From Desulfurococcales archaeon (GTDB taxonomy: Archaea > Thermoproteota > Thermoprotei_A > Sulfolobales > Desulfurococcaceae): 64,000 nucleotides of DNA. The position numbers and the translations under genes are program-made. This document shows positions 1-9,919 of this stretch, piece by piece. Location of the stretch: the NCBI GenBank assembly GCA_027022365.1, contig JALVYU010000031.1:310001-374000 (forward strand), written 5' to 3'. Within the stretch, counting starts at the first letter, position 1, and each line of letters begins with the position of its first letter. Below the pieces are notes generated by a model. That model was not told the DNA's origin and did no database searches. It saw nothing but the letters and a program-made list of their open reading frames with translations.

Positions 1-173
1 CCCTTAGTATCACCGTTTTCTATGCAGGCTATAATGTAGTCGGGTTTTGTGAATGGGTCTTTATGGATACATGTTTCTACGTGTTCATAGTCAATAAAGT
101 CGTGGGGAAGGAGCTTGTTTGCCGTAGTGACTATCTCGTGGTCGTTTAACCCCTTGATGATCTTGATGGTCAT
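1..173 (-). CDS. hypothetical protein, N-terminal part (cut by window edge)
   Basis: An open frame starts with ATG at 173 and runs off the left edge, giving 57 residues (begins MTIKIIKGLNDHEIV, includes ETCIHKDPF). GTGAT lies just upstream of the ATG and may serve as a ribosome binding site. The visible part is soluble and mixed charged/hydrophobic, with two cysteines and no recognisable motif. I do not recognise the family. The next gene is divergent, so this probably heads its own transcript. Confidence 0.5.
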   Translation of the reverse strand, partial: MTIKIIKGLNDHEIVTTANKLLPHDFIDYEHVETCIHKDPFTKPDYIIACIENGDTK

Positions 174-339
174 ATTATCACATGGTTAATAGTAATTGCT
201 AGAGGAATAATTGCTTTCGTATAATAGCACGGCTTAAAAGGGATTTGTACATTATAGATAGTAGTTTTCTATTAGAGTGGCTTCTAGAACAAATCAATAT
301 TAATACGATGGTTCACAAAACATTACTCTGTATACTGCG

Positions 340-840
340 GTGTATGTAGACTTGGCGACAACTTCGCCTCCCTCATCACCAGTAGTTCTCGGTAGGGTGT
401 CTTGGTTCTACTATTATCCTATTGAGGGGATTGTTTATGATCTTAACTTCTCCGGAGATGTGGCTGTTCTTCATACCAATCATGGTGCTCTGAGATATAG
501 ATATACAGGTATTTCTGTCAAGTACCTTAGAATTCCGGATCCGAGGATCACGAAGATCACTATGATTTTCACCGCAATAATGTTCGTAATTATCGCATTG
601 ATCGTGCTCAGCTCCGTGAACACAGGCTTCGGACTATTATTCGGGTCAAGCCCATCTGGGTTCTTCCGGCTCTTCACTCTCCTCATCATCGTCTCAGCGA
701 TATTCGCGGCTTTCACTCTCGTATCAGCTTGTAGATCTAAGCCCGTCCTCGCCCTAATCGATCATGCTGGTGTTGAGCATTATTATATCGTCGATTCTAA
801 GAGCAGGGATAGAATTCTCCGTAATGTTGTCTCTCTGTAA
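340..840 (+). CDS. hypothetical two-span membrane protein
   Basis: 166 residues from a GTG start. A hydrophilic N-terminal region of about 70 residues is followed by two hydrophobic segments (about 76-97 and 110-130) and a short basic C-terminal tail of about 35 residues. No catalytic motif is visible and I do not recognise the family. It stands alone between a divergent gene fragment and trpB2, with its own stop and a 120-base AT-rich gap after it. The alternating coding and membrane pattern makes it credible as a gene; the exact start is uncertain. Confidence 0.6.
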   Translation: MYVDLATTSPPSSPVVLGRVSWFYYYPIEGIVYDLNFSGDVAVLHTNHGALRYRYTGISVKYLRIPDPRITKITMIFTAIMFVIIALIVLSSVNTGFGLLFGSSPSGFFRLFTLLIIVSAIFAAFTLVSACRSKPVLALIDHAGVEHYYIVDSKSRDRILRNVVSL

Positions 841-940
841 TAGTTTTTGTCGGTTAGATATGCTGATTGTTTTCTATAACGTTGTAACACTATTCAATTA
901 TTCTTAACAGTTCAAGAAAAAATTGAAACATGACGTAAGG

Positions 941-948
941 CTTAAATA
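941..948 (+). promoter_or_regulatory. TATA box for trpB2
   Basis: CTTAAATA lies about 20 bases before the first ATG of trpB2, the distance expected for an archaeal TATA box serving a leaderless or very short-leader mRNA. Because transcription would start around 966-971, the real start codon could be the TTG at 973 or the ATG at 997 rather than 964. Confidence 0.5.
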
Positions 949-963
949 CTGTTATGGGACAAA

Positions 964-2292
964 ATGGTGGGTTTGAGGTGGTATTTTGCAGCGCCAATGG
1001 CGTTAAGAGCTAGTCAAGTCCCGGATTATCTCCCTTCCTCATGGTATAATATCCTCGCAGACCTGCCCGGAGAACTGCCCCCTATGAAGCTGCCCAACGG
1101 CCAAATAGTCGAGAAGCTCATGCTGGAAAAACTATTCGCTAAAACACTTGTCGAGCAGGAATATAGCCGCGAGAGATACATACAGATACCTGCCGAGCTA
1201 CGCAGCAAATATCTTGAGCTCGGAAGACCTACACCTCTTCTGCGCGCCAAGAACCTAGAAGAATACCTTGGGACACCAGCGATAATACTCTATAAGTATG
1301 AAGGAGTAACGCCAACTGGTAGCCACAAGATAAACACAGCTCTAGCCCAGGCCTATTATAATAAGCTCGAGGGGACAGAGACAATAGTGACAGAGACAGG
1401 GGCTGGGCAGTGGGGTTCAGCGCTTAGCCTCGCTGGGGCACTGACCGGAATACATGTCAGGGTGTACATGGTTAGAGTGAGCTACTATCAGAAGCCTTAC
1501 CGCGGAGTACTCATGAGAATATATGGTGCCGAGGTATATCCTAGCCCGAGCAACAGGACGAGCTTCGGACGCAAGCTCTTGGAGCAAAACCCTGAACACC
1601 CGGGTAGCCTAGGCATAGCAATTAGTGAAGCCATAGAAGACGTAGTGATGAGCGGCGGTAAGGCAAAATACTGTCTAGGTAGCGTGTTGAACCACGTCCT
1701 CCTCCACCAAACAGTAATAGGGCTCGAAGCCAAGAAGCAAGTGGAGGAACTAGGACTCTACCCCGACGTCGTCATAGGATGTGTCGGCGGGGGAAGCAAC
1801 TACGCGGGGCTCAGCTACCCTTTCATATATGATAGGCTGAAGGGATCAAGCGATACAAGGTTTATAGCAGCCGAGCCAAAGGCTGTTCCAAGCATGACCC
1901 GCGGAGAATACAGGTATGACTACGGAGATACGGCGGGCATGACCCCTATGATCAAGATGCATACTCTTGGCCACGAGTTCACGCCGCCACCGATCCACGC
2001 GGGAGGGCTACGGTACCACGGCGTAGCACCCACGCTCAGCGTACTCATAAATCACGGTGTAGTGGAGCCTGTAGCCTATGGTCAGAGGGAGGTGTTTGAG
2101 GCCGGAACATTGTTCGCCAAGCTCGAAGGAATAGTTCCTGCTCCGGAGAGCGCCCATGCAGTTAAAGCAGTGATTGAGGAGGCTCTGAGAGCCAAGGAAA
2201 GAGGTAGAAGAGAGGTAATATTATTCAATATGAGTGGGCACGGGCTACTCGATCTACAGGGATACATCGACTACTTAGAGGGAAGGATTTAG
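964..2292 (+). CDS. trpB2: tryptophan synthase beta chain, TrpB2 type
   Basis: PLP enzyme that joins indole and L-serine to tryptophan. The protein is 442 residues, longer than the roughly 400-residue TrpB1 class, and has the extended N-terminal region with the YNILADLP motif typical of TrpB2. The PLP lysine is K122 in GSHKINTA, followed by ETGAGQWG near 146-153 and a glycine-rich phosphate cradle [10 protein letters not shown] near 276. No trpA or other tryptophan gene is nearby, so it is an orphan copy. TrpB2 proteins are thought to act without TrpA, scavenging indole, or as serine-deaminating side enzymes; the sequence cannot decide which. A start at 997 (MALRASQV) is also possible. Confidence 0.93.
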   Translation: MVGLRWYFAAPMALRASQVPDYLPSSWYNILADLPGELPPMKLPNGQIVEKLMLEKLFAKTLVEQEYSRERYIQIPAELRSKYLELGRPTPLLRAKNLEEYLGTPAIILYKYEGVTPTGSHKINTALAQAYYNKLEGTETIVTETGAGQWGSALSLAGALTGIHVRVYMVRVSYYQKPYRGVLMRIYGAEVYPSPSNRTSFGRKLLEQNPEHPGSLGIAISEAIEDVVMSGGKAKYCLGSVLNHVLLHQTVIGLEAKKQVEELGLYPDVVIGCVGGGSNYAGLSYPFIYDRLKGSSDTRFIAAEPKAVPSMTRGEYRYDYGDTAGMTPMIKMHTLGHEFTPPPIHAGGLRYHGVAPTLSVLINHGVVEPVAYGQREVFEAGTLFAKLEGIVPAPESAHAVKAVIEEALRAKERGRREVILFNMSGHGLLDLQGYIDYLEGRI

Positions 2293-2355
2293 AACGAACA
2301 ATGAGCTACCATCCTTTTGATCGGAACAAACAATTAATTTTTCCTTTTTGCCTAA

Positions 2356-3306
2356 ATGGTACAATATGTTAAAAATATTTGTAGCGGTGCATGGTTCTTG
2401 GAGAAAACAGCAAGGTTATTCGAGATTATTTGTAGAGCTCTTCCCCAGCCATGCCGTGTAACCTACATGTCTAGCGCGAAAAACCCTTTCACAGCCAGTG
2501 TTTTCAGCCCAGCAGATGGCATCGTTGATTCGGATATAATCGTAATGGATGCCCAGATACTATATCATGACCTGCTCGTAAACGTCCTCCCAAGGACTGG
2601 TTCTGATACAATAGTGGCTATACCCAACATATTCGATCAGATGGTAAGGCTTCCAAAAATAATGCATACAGCCAGGACAAACTATTATGTTTCATCGATC
2701 CTATCGGTTGATAACGGCCTGCTCCTAATGATGAAGACCCGTATCCCCCGCGAGTTCCTCGAAGCGCTTGGGAGAGCCTACCGCGAAGCAATGCTAAGGG
2801 GGGCTCACCCGGTATCATATAATACAGGCAGGTTTCTCTACATGATCGCGAGGTTTATGGGGACAAGGAGGAAGACGTCGATACTTGAGATAGGCGCTGG
2901 AACAGGCTTCTCAACACTATGGCTAGGCCTGGCAGCACAGCACGCTGGTGCCAAGCTGGTATCCTATGAGAGGGATCCTGATCTCGCGGGGCTGGCTCGG
3001 GCACATATCGTATCTTCTAGTCTTCAGAAAAACATAGAACTACTATGCGGCGATGCAGCTAGAGGTATTAAGGAAAAAGACTACTACTTAGCGTTCATAG
3101 ATGGCGAGAAAACAGAGTATATAAAATATATCCAAATACTTGAGCCCCTCATGAACAACACGGTCATAATCTCCCACAACACGTTATCCCATCCCATAGA
3201 GCTAAGAGAATTCATCGAGAAGATCTATGGGAAAAACTATCTATCGCTTACACTCATGCCCGACAACGCAGGCCTTACAATATCGCTTTACCATATCAAC
3301 AAATAG
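2356..3306 (+). CDS. SAM-dependent methyltransferase, O-methyltransferase-like
   Basis: 316 residues. The C-terminal half is a class I Rossmann methyltransferase: SAM motif I ILEIGAGTG at 176-184, an acidic residue ending strand 2 (YERD, about 204-207), and AFIDGEKTEY near 246-255, which resembles the strand-4 signature of caffeoyl-CoA-type O-methyltransferases. The first 150 residues do not resemble that family and may be a substrate-recognition domain. It follows trpB2 by 63 bases on the same strand and could be cotranscribed, but an AT-rich TATA-like stretch (about 2331-2345) suggests its own leaderless promoter. The substrate is unknown. Confidence 0.8.
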   Translation: MVQYVKNICSGAWFLEKTARLFEIICRALPQPCRVTYMSSAKNPFTASVFSPADGIVDSDIIVMDAQILYHDLLVNVLPRTGSDTIVAIPNIFDQMVRLPKIMHTARTNYYVSSILSVDNGLLLMMKTRIPREFLEALGRAYREAMLRGAHPVSYNTGRFLYMIARFMGTRRKTSILEIGAGTGFSTLWLGLAAQHAGAKLVSYERDPDLAGLARAHIVSSSLQKNIELLCGDAARGIKEKDYYLAFIDGEKTEYIKYIQILEPLMNNTVIISHNTLSHPIELREFIEKIYGKNYLSLTLMPDNAGLTISLYHINK

Positions 3307-3508
3307 TCCCACTTGATAACGAAGTTTTATCATGGTCTAGAATATCTGTACCTTTTTATGTGGGTTAACAACAGCTATAATCGAAGCGATAATAGATTCC
3401 TAATTATACGCTGGGCCTGCACGACAATATATGAGTGGGAACACCTGCCCGGCAACATTTATTCAATCCTTCTAAGATAAGGCATTCATAGAGGATCAGG
3501 TGAGCCTC

Positions 3509-4582
3509 ATGTTTAGAATCGGTGGAGAATATCTGGTTCGTTCAACGGATCCTGTTATCCTTGAACGGGCGCTTAGCGGCGGCGTAGCAACTGCGCTCAC
3601 GAAATATTTGCTCGAGAAAAGAATTGTGGACATGGCGCTCCTTATCAGATCTGATGGAATCACTGGTGGCAGGTTATTCTTTGCGCGCGACCCCGAGGAA
3701 GTAGTCGAGTCTGCTGGTAGTATTTGCTTATCCCCTATAAACATGGCCAAGGCTATACGGGACTACGTCTCAAGAGACGAGAAGGTCGCAATAACGGTTA
3801 AGCCGTGCGAAGAGAAAGCGATCGACTACTTGGTCAGAACAGGACGTGTTAGGAGGGAGAACCTCTTCCTTATAGGATTGAATTGCGGCGGGTTATTTGA
3901 CCCGCTAAGCCTTGAGAAGACCATGGAGGAGCTAAGCGTAGACCCCGACAAGATAACCGATATCAGGTATCATGACGACGCGATAGAGATAGTTATTGAT
4001 AACGATAAGTCCTTCAGGATAGACTATGTGAAAGGATATGAGAAGCTAGGGCAGAGAGACGCTTGTAAGAGATGCTTAGACCATACTCCCTCATTATCAG
4101 ACGTAGCTCTTGGATACTGGGGCGTACCGATCAGGACCGCCAAGTACACGTATACCATACCCTTGACCGAGCGTGGAAGGAGAGCATTGGAGGAGATGCT
4201 CTACAATGGCTATATCGAAGCGGTTCCAGCTCCGCCGAGCGCCGTGGAAGCTAGGAAGAGGATCATAGAGACTATTAGGAAGGCCAGCATGATCGCGAGG
4301 GAGAAACAATACGAGGTATTGGATAGGGCTGGCATAGCGATGTTTCTCCAGAAATGCCTAATGTGTATGGAGTGCTGGCACGCCTGCCCGATCAGGAGCG
4401 AGAAAGAAATCTATGCGTGGAAGAAGAAGCTCGACCCTGTATTGTGGCAGATCAGCGTGATCACGTACATGTACGACAAATGTGTCGGGTGCGGGGCCTG
4501 TGAGGACGCCTGCCCCGTCAAGATACCGTTTGCACTCATCATAGAGCGTCTACGCGACCTAAGAAGAGAGCTGGGTGTCTAG
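3509..4582 (+). CDS. FrhB/FdhB-family iron-sulfur flavoprotein, formate dehydrogenase beta-like
   Basis: About 357 residues. The N-terminal 270 residues match the coenzyme F420 hydrogenase/dehydrogenase beta family (FrhB, FdhB): GGVATALTKYLL near the start, KPCEEKAIDYL, GLNCGG and CKRCLDHTPSLSDVALG. The C-terminal part adds two ferredoxin clusters, CLMCMECWHACP and CVGCGACEDACP. It ends two bases before fdhA, so the two are almost certainly cotranscribed and form a complex passing electrons between formate and an acceptor. The acceptor (F420, ferredoxin or NAD(P)) cannot be read from sequence. A GTG at 3500 is possible, but GGTGAG at 3499-3504 sits well placed for the ATG at 3509. Confidence 0.85.
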   Translation: MFRIGGEYLVRSTDPVILERALSGGVATALTKYLLEKRIVDMALLIRSDGITGGRLFFARDPEEVVESAGSICLSPINMAKAIRDYVSRDEKVAITVKPCEEKAIDYLVRTGRVRRENLFLIGLNCGGLFDPLSLEKTMEELSVDPDKITDIRYHDDAIEIVIDNDKSFRIDYVKGYEKLGQRDACKRCLDHTPSLSDVALGYWGVPIRTAKYTYTIPLTERGRRALEEMLYNGYIEAVPAPPSAVEARKRIIETIRKASMIAREKQYEVLDRAGIAMFLQKCLMCMECWHACPIRSEKEIYAWKKKLDPVLWQISVITYMYDKCVGCGACEDACPVKIPFALIIERLRDLRRELGV

Positions 4583-4584
4583 CC

Positions 4585-6690
4585 ATGGCGGGAGAGATAA
4601 GGCTTGGATATACTGTGTGCCCCTTCTGCGGAGCCGGCTGTGGATTCCATCTCGTTGTACGGGATGGGAGAGTAATCGGTGCTGAGAGAATATATGATCA
4701 CCCTGTCTCCGCCGGAGTACTATGTCCCAAGGGAGCATATGCGTGGAAGATCATAAATCACCCCGACAGGCTCACAACACCGCTGAAGCGGACCGAGAGG
4801 GGCTTCAGGCCAATAACATGGAGAGAAGCAATCAGAGAAATAGCAGAGGCTATGAGGAGGATAGCCAAAGACGATCCGGACAGAGCATACTTCCTGGCGA
4901 GCGCTAAGTGCACGAACGAGGAGAACTTCCTCCTACAGAAAATAGCGAGGACGATCATAGGGACCAACAACATAGATCACTGTGCAAGGCTATGCCACAG
5001 CCCGACCGTCGCCGCCCTGGCGCGCAGCCTTGGATCAGCGGCTATGACTAATCCTATAAACGATGTAGCGAACGCCAAGACACTGTTCATCATAGGCTAT
5101 AACCCTGCAGAGACCCATCCCGCCATATTCAGGTTCGTAGAGGACGCACGCAGGAAATACGCATCGGTACCCGCACGGAAGATCGCAATCGCGAGGTTCG
5201 GCCTAGGACTAGGAGAGACAGAGTTCAAAATGATAGTGGCCGATCCAAGGAAGACGATGACGGCCGTACAAGCCGATATTCATCTCCAGCAAAAGCCGGG
5301 AACAGATGCTGTATTGATAAACGCAATGATAAAAACAATCATAGATCACGGCCTCGTGGACAAAGAATTCGTAGAGAAGAGAACAACTGGCTACGAGAGA
5401 CTAGTTGAGAGCCTCAAAGACTTCGACCTAGATGAGGCCTCGAGGATTACGGGGGTGCCACGGAAACTCATAGAGGAAGCAGCAATAACATATGCGGTGA
5501 ACAAGCCCTCCACGATATACTACGGAATGGGGATAACCCAGCACAGGAACGGCACAGCCCTCGTCCAAGCCCTCGTAAACATGGCACTAATAACAGGAAA
5601 CATAGGCAGGCCAGGGGCAGGAATATGTCCTGCAAGGGGACAAGCCAACGTGCAGGGAGCATGTGATATGGCCGCACTACCTGACTTCTACCCAGGGTAC
5701 AGGAAGATAGCGCCGGAGAACGCCCGTGAACTCAGCCACATATGGGGCCTACCAGTACCGGTTGATGAGGGAATGTTTAGCACCGAGATGTGGAATGTAG
5801 CCTTGACGGGAGGCATAGACCTCCTGTACATAATGGGTGAAAACCCGCTGATCTCCGAGCCGGGATACTACCGTATAATGAGGGCGCTCAAAAGAATAGA
5901 TCTGGTCGTGGTGCAGGATATATTCCTCACCGAGACAGCCAGGCATGCAGACATAGTATTGCCAGCAGGGCTGTGGGCTGAGAAAACAGGCACAATGACA
6001 AACACGGAGAGAAGAGTACAGCTATTCGAGAAAATAGTTGACCCGCCCGGAGAGGCTAGGCCCGACCTAGACATCCTATTGGCACTACTCAAAGAGCTGG
6101 GGGCACCATTCAGATACGACGGGCCGGAACAAGTATTCGAGGACATCCGACGAACAATACCTACTTACCGCGGGATAACATACGAGAGGCTGAGAAAGAA
6201 GCGCTATGGCATACAGTGGCCGTGTCCCAACGAGAATCATCCGGGGACACCGATCCTCCATACCGAGAGGTTCCCGACACCCGACGGCAAGGCGAGGATC
6301 ACGCCTGTTAGGCCCGAGGTAACCGTTAAGACCACTGATGAATACCCGTTCATACTCATCAACGGCAGGCTCATAACACACTATAACACAGGGACAATGA
6401 CGAGACGCATAATGGAGCTCCTACTAAAGGATGATTCAAGCCTTCTATATATAAGCCCTGACGACGCGAGGAGCCTAGGAATATTAGACGGAGACATAGT
6501 AGAGCTCGAGACGCCCTACGGCAGAGAGAGGATAACAGTCAAGATAACGACGGAAGTACCAAAAGGCGTGCTATTCGTGCCGAACCACTTCATAGACCCG
6601 CCGGTAAACACGTTCGTCGGCGATATAATAGATCCTGTGTCGGGGATACCGGAGTATAAGGGGATACCGGCAAGAATTAACCTGATATAG
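4585..6690 (+). CDS. fdhA: formate dehydrogenase alpha subunit, molybdopterin oxidoreductase
   Basis: Catalytic subunit of 701 residues with the full molybdopterin oxidoreductase layout. The N-terminal [4Fe-4S] site uses C12, C15, C19 and C47. The metal ligand region is DHCARLCHSP, with C137 and H138 in the place of the Sec/Cys-His pair of formate dehydrogenases. Further bis-pterin segments include YGMGITQHRNG, GNIGRPGAG and ADIVLPAGLWAE, and a C-terminal molydopterin-binding barrel starts near 590. It is a cytoplasmic-type enzyme, as no Tat signal precedes the cysteines. Partner is the upstream FrhB-like protein; the convergent mobA-like gene could supply its guanylyl cofactor. In this kind of organism the metal may be tungsten. 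The substrate formate is inferred from the Cys-His pair and context. Confidence 0.88.
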   Translation: MAGEIRLGYTVCPFCGAGCGFHLVVRDGRVIGAERIYDHPVSAGVLCPKGAYAWKIINHPDRLTTPLKRTERGFRPITWREAIREIAEAMRRIAKDDPDRAYFLASAKCTNEENFLLQKIARTIIGTNNIDHCARLCHSPTVAALARSLGSAAMTNPINDVANAKTLFIIGYNPAETHPAIFRFVEDARRKYASVPARKIAIARFGLGLGETEFKMIVADPRKTMTAVQADIHLQQKPGTDAVLINAMIKTIIDHGLVDKEFVEKRTTGYERLVESLKDFDLDEASRITGVPRKLIEEAAITYAVNKPSTIYYGMGITQHRNGTALVQALVNMALITGNIGRPGAGICPARGQANVQGACDMAALPDFYPGYRKIAPENARELSHIWGLPVPVDEGMFSTEMWNVALTGGIDLLYIMGENPLISEPGYYRIMRALKRIDLVVVQDIFLTETARHADIVLPAGLWAEKTGTMTNTERRVQLFEKIVDPPGEARPDLDILLALLKELGAPFRYDGPEQVFEDIRRTIPTYRGITYERLRKKRYGIQWPCPNENHPGTPILHTERFPTPDGKARITPVRPEVTVKTTDEYPFILINGRLITHYNTGTMTRRIMELLLKDDSSLLYISPDDARSLGILDGDIVELETPYGRERITVKITTEVPKGVLFVPNHFIDPPVNTFVGDIIDPVSGIPEYKGIPARINLI

Positions 6691-6724
6691 GCAGGCGTGA
6701 CAGTAGCGTTAAAAACAGTTTTTA

Positions 6725-7411
6725 TCATCTGTAACATGTTTTTATCCATTGAACGCACCTCAGGCAAGGATCAGGTTCTCCCGCCAGTACGCCGTCCTCG
6801 AAGCATCTAACGTCATCCCTGTTGTTGATATTATAGAGACTCAGTTTTACGAGGTCTGGATAATCATCGATCAATAAGATCTTAGCGCCGGGAACCAAGC
6901 GAACGGCCTGGGAAAGACTCCTGATCCCGCGTAGGTATAGTTTACGGAGATAGCTTTCGGCCCCCCTAGAATAGTATCCATGCAGTGGCTCGAGGAAACC
7001 ATTCCTCCATCCAGGCAAAACTATGGAGAACCCTTGCAGAGCGGTATTGAGGATCTCAGATACTAGTTCCATGCGTACACACGGCATATCCCCGCCGAAA
7101 ACCATTATCTGGTCGTAAAGCTCCAGTGCCTTCAGAATACCCGTGATAGGGCCTCCGAGCAGGTTATCAACGTGTATTTTCGAGGAAATCTTGGCCCGTG
7201 ATAGCTTCTCAGCATTCGTCTTAGAAGCGATAATGACTGGTTCTCTACCAAATATCTTCTCAACGTTCTCGCATGTATATTTTATCAATGGTTTTTCAGC
7301 TATTCTATAAAATAATTTGTCTCCGTCGAATCTCCTGGATGAACCACCTGCGAGAATAATTGGAATCAAGTCTTTAAATATATCATTTGTTATATCGTTA
7401 TCGTCTTCCAC
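6725..7411 (-). CDS. mobA: MobA-like molybdopterin guanylyltransferase
   Basis: 228-residue nucleotidyltransferase. The GTP-binding signature ILAGGSSRRFDGDK is at about 19-32, and the metal-binding GDMPCV is near 99-104. These are diagnostic of the MobA/IspD-like fold, and MobA attaches GMP to molybdopterin to make the dinucleotide cofactor used by FdhA-type enzymes. The C-terminus carries an extra cysteine-bearing tail (CFEDG, DPCLRCVQW, CYR), not a standard MobA element, which might bind metal. The gene is convergent with fdhA, only 34 bases from its stop, which supports a cofactor role. MobA-like enzymes acting on other substrates (e.g. cytidylyl transfer) cannot be excluded. Confidence 0.8.
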   Translation of the reverse strand: MEDDNDITNDIFKDLIPIILAGGSSRRFDGDKLFYRIAEKPLIKYTCENVEKIFGREPVIIASKTNAEKLSRAKISSKIHVDNLLGGPITGILKALELYDQIMVFGGDMPCVRMELVSEILNTALQGFSIVLPGWRNGFLEPLHGYYSRGAESYLRKLYLRGIRSLSQAVRLVPGAKILLIDDYPDLVKLSLYNINNRDDVRCFEDGVLAGEPDPCLRCVQWIKTCYR

Positions 7412-7553
7412 TGTCTTTCCCTATAAGAATTAGTACGAAAACCACGTATTAGGATAGGGGTTATTTAAAATTATGAAAGAGTGTTCACAAGATCCTGTAA
7501 CAAACACGTTCAATTCCAATAGCACATGATTACGAAAAAACCTTGTCCTCGTC

Positions 7554-8996
7554 CTAGCCGAAATGCTTCTTCATTTCCTCGTTACCCGGCATATTAAGGA
7601 GATCGTCTATGGTCTCTTGTACCTGTCTTGTAGACTTTGTACGTGGATCCATGTGTAGCCAGTCCTCGAGTATCTCCCTCCCGCCCTCCAGGAAAGCTGT
7701 GAGGGCCATCTCCATCCTGGTCATTCTAGGCAGTAGGACTAGATCCCTGATCTTCTTGGGTAGGGGCTCGAATATATAGCGGTGCAGGCCCTTCCCATCG
7801 ATCTGCACGGGCATCTCTACCGCTACATTATCGGGTATTCCCGGTATGCTGCCCAGGTTTAATGTGTTGACAATGTATTCATCCCTCCTATTATTGGCTA
7901 TGCTGTCTATGATTGGCACGATTGATTCGCCGCTCCACTCCGGCGGTATATGTACGGCGAGCGGGTGCTTCTGATCCCTGAGGGCTTCGTATAGTCTTTG
8001 TAGCTGCATGTTTAGATAGGCGATATACATCATCCACCCTATCTCTGAGTCAGGCCCTCCTGTCGAGCCGTACCATTTCTGTTTCGTCTTGAGGTCCCAG
8101 TGGTACATCCACGTGCCTCCACGTACAGTGTCCCCTACGGGTAGGAGGCCGTACCTTTTATACATGTCTATGGCTGCTGGCGATAGATCTATATCGAACG
8201 GGTTTACCTGCGTCTCTCTCCAGCGTTCCCAGTACTTCTCGGCTTTTTCCTCGATCCACTTATCCAGTAATGGATAAGCGTCTTCGCTCTTGTACTTGAA
8301 TTTCGTCAGCCAGATCACATGGTTGAACCCTAGGACTTCGAACTCGGTTTCCTCGCGTGGTAGGCCGAGCTCCTTCATGACATTGTAGATGCCGTGGTAT
8401 CCATGGCATAGACCGATCATCTTTATCTTGACGTGTCTCTGGATCAGGGTTGTGAGCTCGAAGACGGGGTTAGCGACATTGATTAGCCAGGCATCGGGAG
8501 CGTATTCCTCGACATCCTTCGCTATGCTTAGGGCTAGTTTGAACTGGTAGTAACCCCAGATCGTGTGGTAGTCGCTTACCATGTTCCACTCAACACTATT
8601 TATACCACGGTAGTAGCCGTGGCGTTCACATATCTCTCTCATACGCTCATAGTACATGTGGCCGCCATACATGGCGGAGTTCACGACGAAGTCGGCGTCC
8701 TTTATCGCCTCGATGCGATCCGTTGTTAGTACGAATTCTAGGTCGGCATGTAGCTCTGAGGCGTATCGTTTGGCGAAGCTTGTTATTAGGTTGAGCCTCT
8801 CCCTGTTTATATCCATGAGGTAAACCCTGGCTCCATGGAGGCTCTTGGCAAGTATGAGGTCTATGATGATCCTCGAGCTCCATACAGCGCTTCCCGCGCC
8901 TATAAAGGCGATCTTGAGTCCCTTGCCCTTAGGCTCATCCTCCATAAGGGGTTTAAGCCTGTTCTTGTACTTCATGGAGGAACAACCCTTAACCAT
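7554..8996 (-). CDS. glycoside hydrolase family 4 (alpha-glucosidase/alpha-galactosidase-like)
   Basis: 480 residues, with the NAD(H)-binding Rossmann start KIAFIGAGSAVWS near 28-40. The GH4 signature follows: NVANPV and the metal-binding cysteine in CHGYHG near residue 195. GH4 enzymes use NAD+ and Mn2+ to cleave glycosides by an oxidation-elimination mechanism, and length and motifs fit the AglA-like branch that acts on unphosphorylated sugars. The first 25 residues are poor in family similarity; ATG at residue 8 is an alternative start. It lies alone, with an AT-rich promoter-like region above it (about 9035-9050). Exact sugar and anomeric specificity are not readable. Confidence 0.85.
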   Translation of the reverse strand: MVKGCSSMKYKNRLKPLMEDEPKGKGLKIAFIGAGSAVWSSRIIIDLILAKSLHGARVYLMDINRERLNLITSFAKRYASELHADLEFVLTTDRIEAIKDADFVVNSAMYGGHMYYERMREICERHGYYRGINSVEWNMVSDYHTIWGYYQFKLALSIAKDVEEYAPDAWLINVANPVFELTTLIQRHVKIKMIGLCHGYHGIYNVMKELGLPREETEFEVLGFNHVIWLTKFKYKSEDAYPLLDKWIEEKAEKYWERWRETQVNPFDIDLSPAAIDMYKRYGLLPVGDTVRGGTWMYHWDLKTKQKWYGSTGGPDSEIGWMMYIAYLNMQLQRLYEALRDQKHPLAVHIPPEWSGESIVPIIDSIANNRRDEYIVNTLNLGSIPGIPDNVAVEMPVQIDGKGLHRYIFEPLPKKIRDLVLLPRMTRMEMALTAFLEGGREILEDWLHMDPRTKSTRQVQETIDDLLNMPGNEEMKKHFG

Positions 8997-9118
8997 GTAA
9001 TGGATTCTCTGATAATCTATTGTCGCCTCATGCTAATTAATTTTTAACTGAAATGTTTAAAGCATTCAAAGAAGAGGCCATGAATTTTACATAGGTATTT
9101 TTAATTGTGTAGGAAAAA

Positions 9119-9919
9119 CTACATGATCCCAATGGCTTTAACGCCTTCACGCCTGATCTTATGGATGCTGTAGTGCAGGAGCAGTAATGCCATGACTAGG
9201 AAGCCCAGTGAGTACGGCAGACCAATCATGATTAGTGTGCTGGTCGGTAGGACAGGCATTGTCCCTATCAACCCATATCTGATGAGCTCGGCTGGGTAGC
9301 TGAACGGCGTTGTGAGGGCGATAATCCTGAGTATCTCCGGATACATTATAAGCGGTGTAAAGCCTCCCGTCGCTATAGGGAGTATCCATGAAAGTATCTC
9401 GACGACTGGGCCGCTTGTACCGCTCAACAGCATGCTCGAGCCTAGGATCAAGCTATACCCGGACAGGACTATTAACAGGCAGGCGAAACCAGCGATCAAC
9501 GCTAGGGGGTCGTGAACCCATATTGCAGGAGGCGCGTAAAGTATTGCCATGATAACATATACCATTGCAAGACTCAGAGCAACCCATAATAGCCCGACGG
9601 GCATGAGGCCGACGTAGACCATGATCACTGGTCTTCCGCTTATAATGTAATGCTCGAGAATACCCCTGATCATCATTTGGCGGAGGCTCCACGCCCAGTC
9701 CCAGCCAGCCATATTGTACGACATGAAGACCAGCACAGCGATGAAGGCATAGGCAGCAGCGACTTCGCGGGGAGTCGAGGGCCTGCTGAACAGGATCATC
9801 GGAGAAATCAATAGCGTCATCCATAAAGCCATCTGCAAAACTCCAACTATGATCGCTTTATTCCTAAGCAGCGAAGCGGTGAGATAAGCCTTAAGTATGG
9901 CCAGCAAGGAGCGGATCAA
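9119..9919 (-). CDS. ABC-2 type transporter permease
   Basis: 266 residues with six hydrophobic segments and the ABC-2 membrane domain layout: an N-terminal juxtamembrane helix, then spans around 25-50, 60-80, 100-130, 140-165, 175-200 and 225-250. It is the last gene of a three-gene operon, starting four bases before the stop of the preceding permease (ATGA-type overlap, translational coupling). Together with that gene it would form the heterodimeric channel driven by the ATPase at 10734-11741. Cargo (lipid, drug, or peptide) is unknown. Confidence 0.85.
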   Translation of the reverse strand: MIRSLLAILKAYLTASLLRNKAIIVGVLQMALWMTLLISPMILFSRPSTPREVAAAYAFIAVLVFMSYNMAGWDWAWSLRQMMIRGILEHYIISGRPVIMVYVGLMPVGLLWVALSLAMVYVIMAILYAPPAIWVHDPLALIAGFACLLIVLSGYSLILGSSMLLSGTSGPVVEILSWILPIATGGFTPLIMYPEILRIIALTTPFSYPAELIRYGLIGTMPVLPTSTLIMIGLPYSLGFLVMALLLLHYSIHKIRREGVKAIGIM

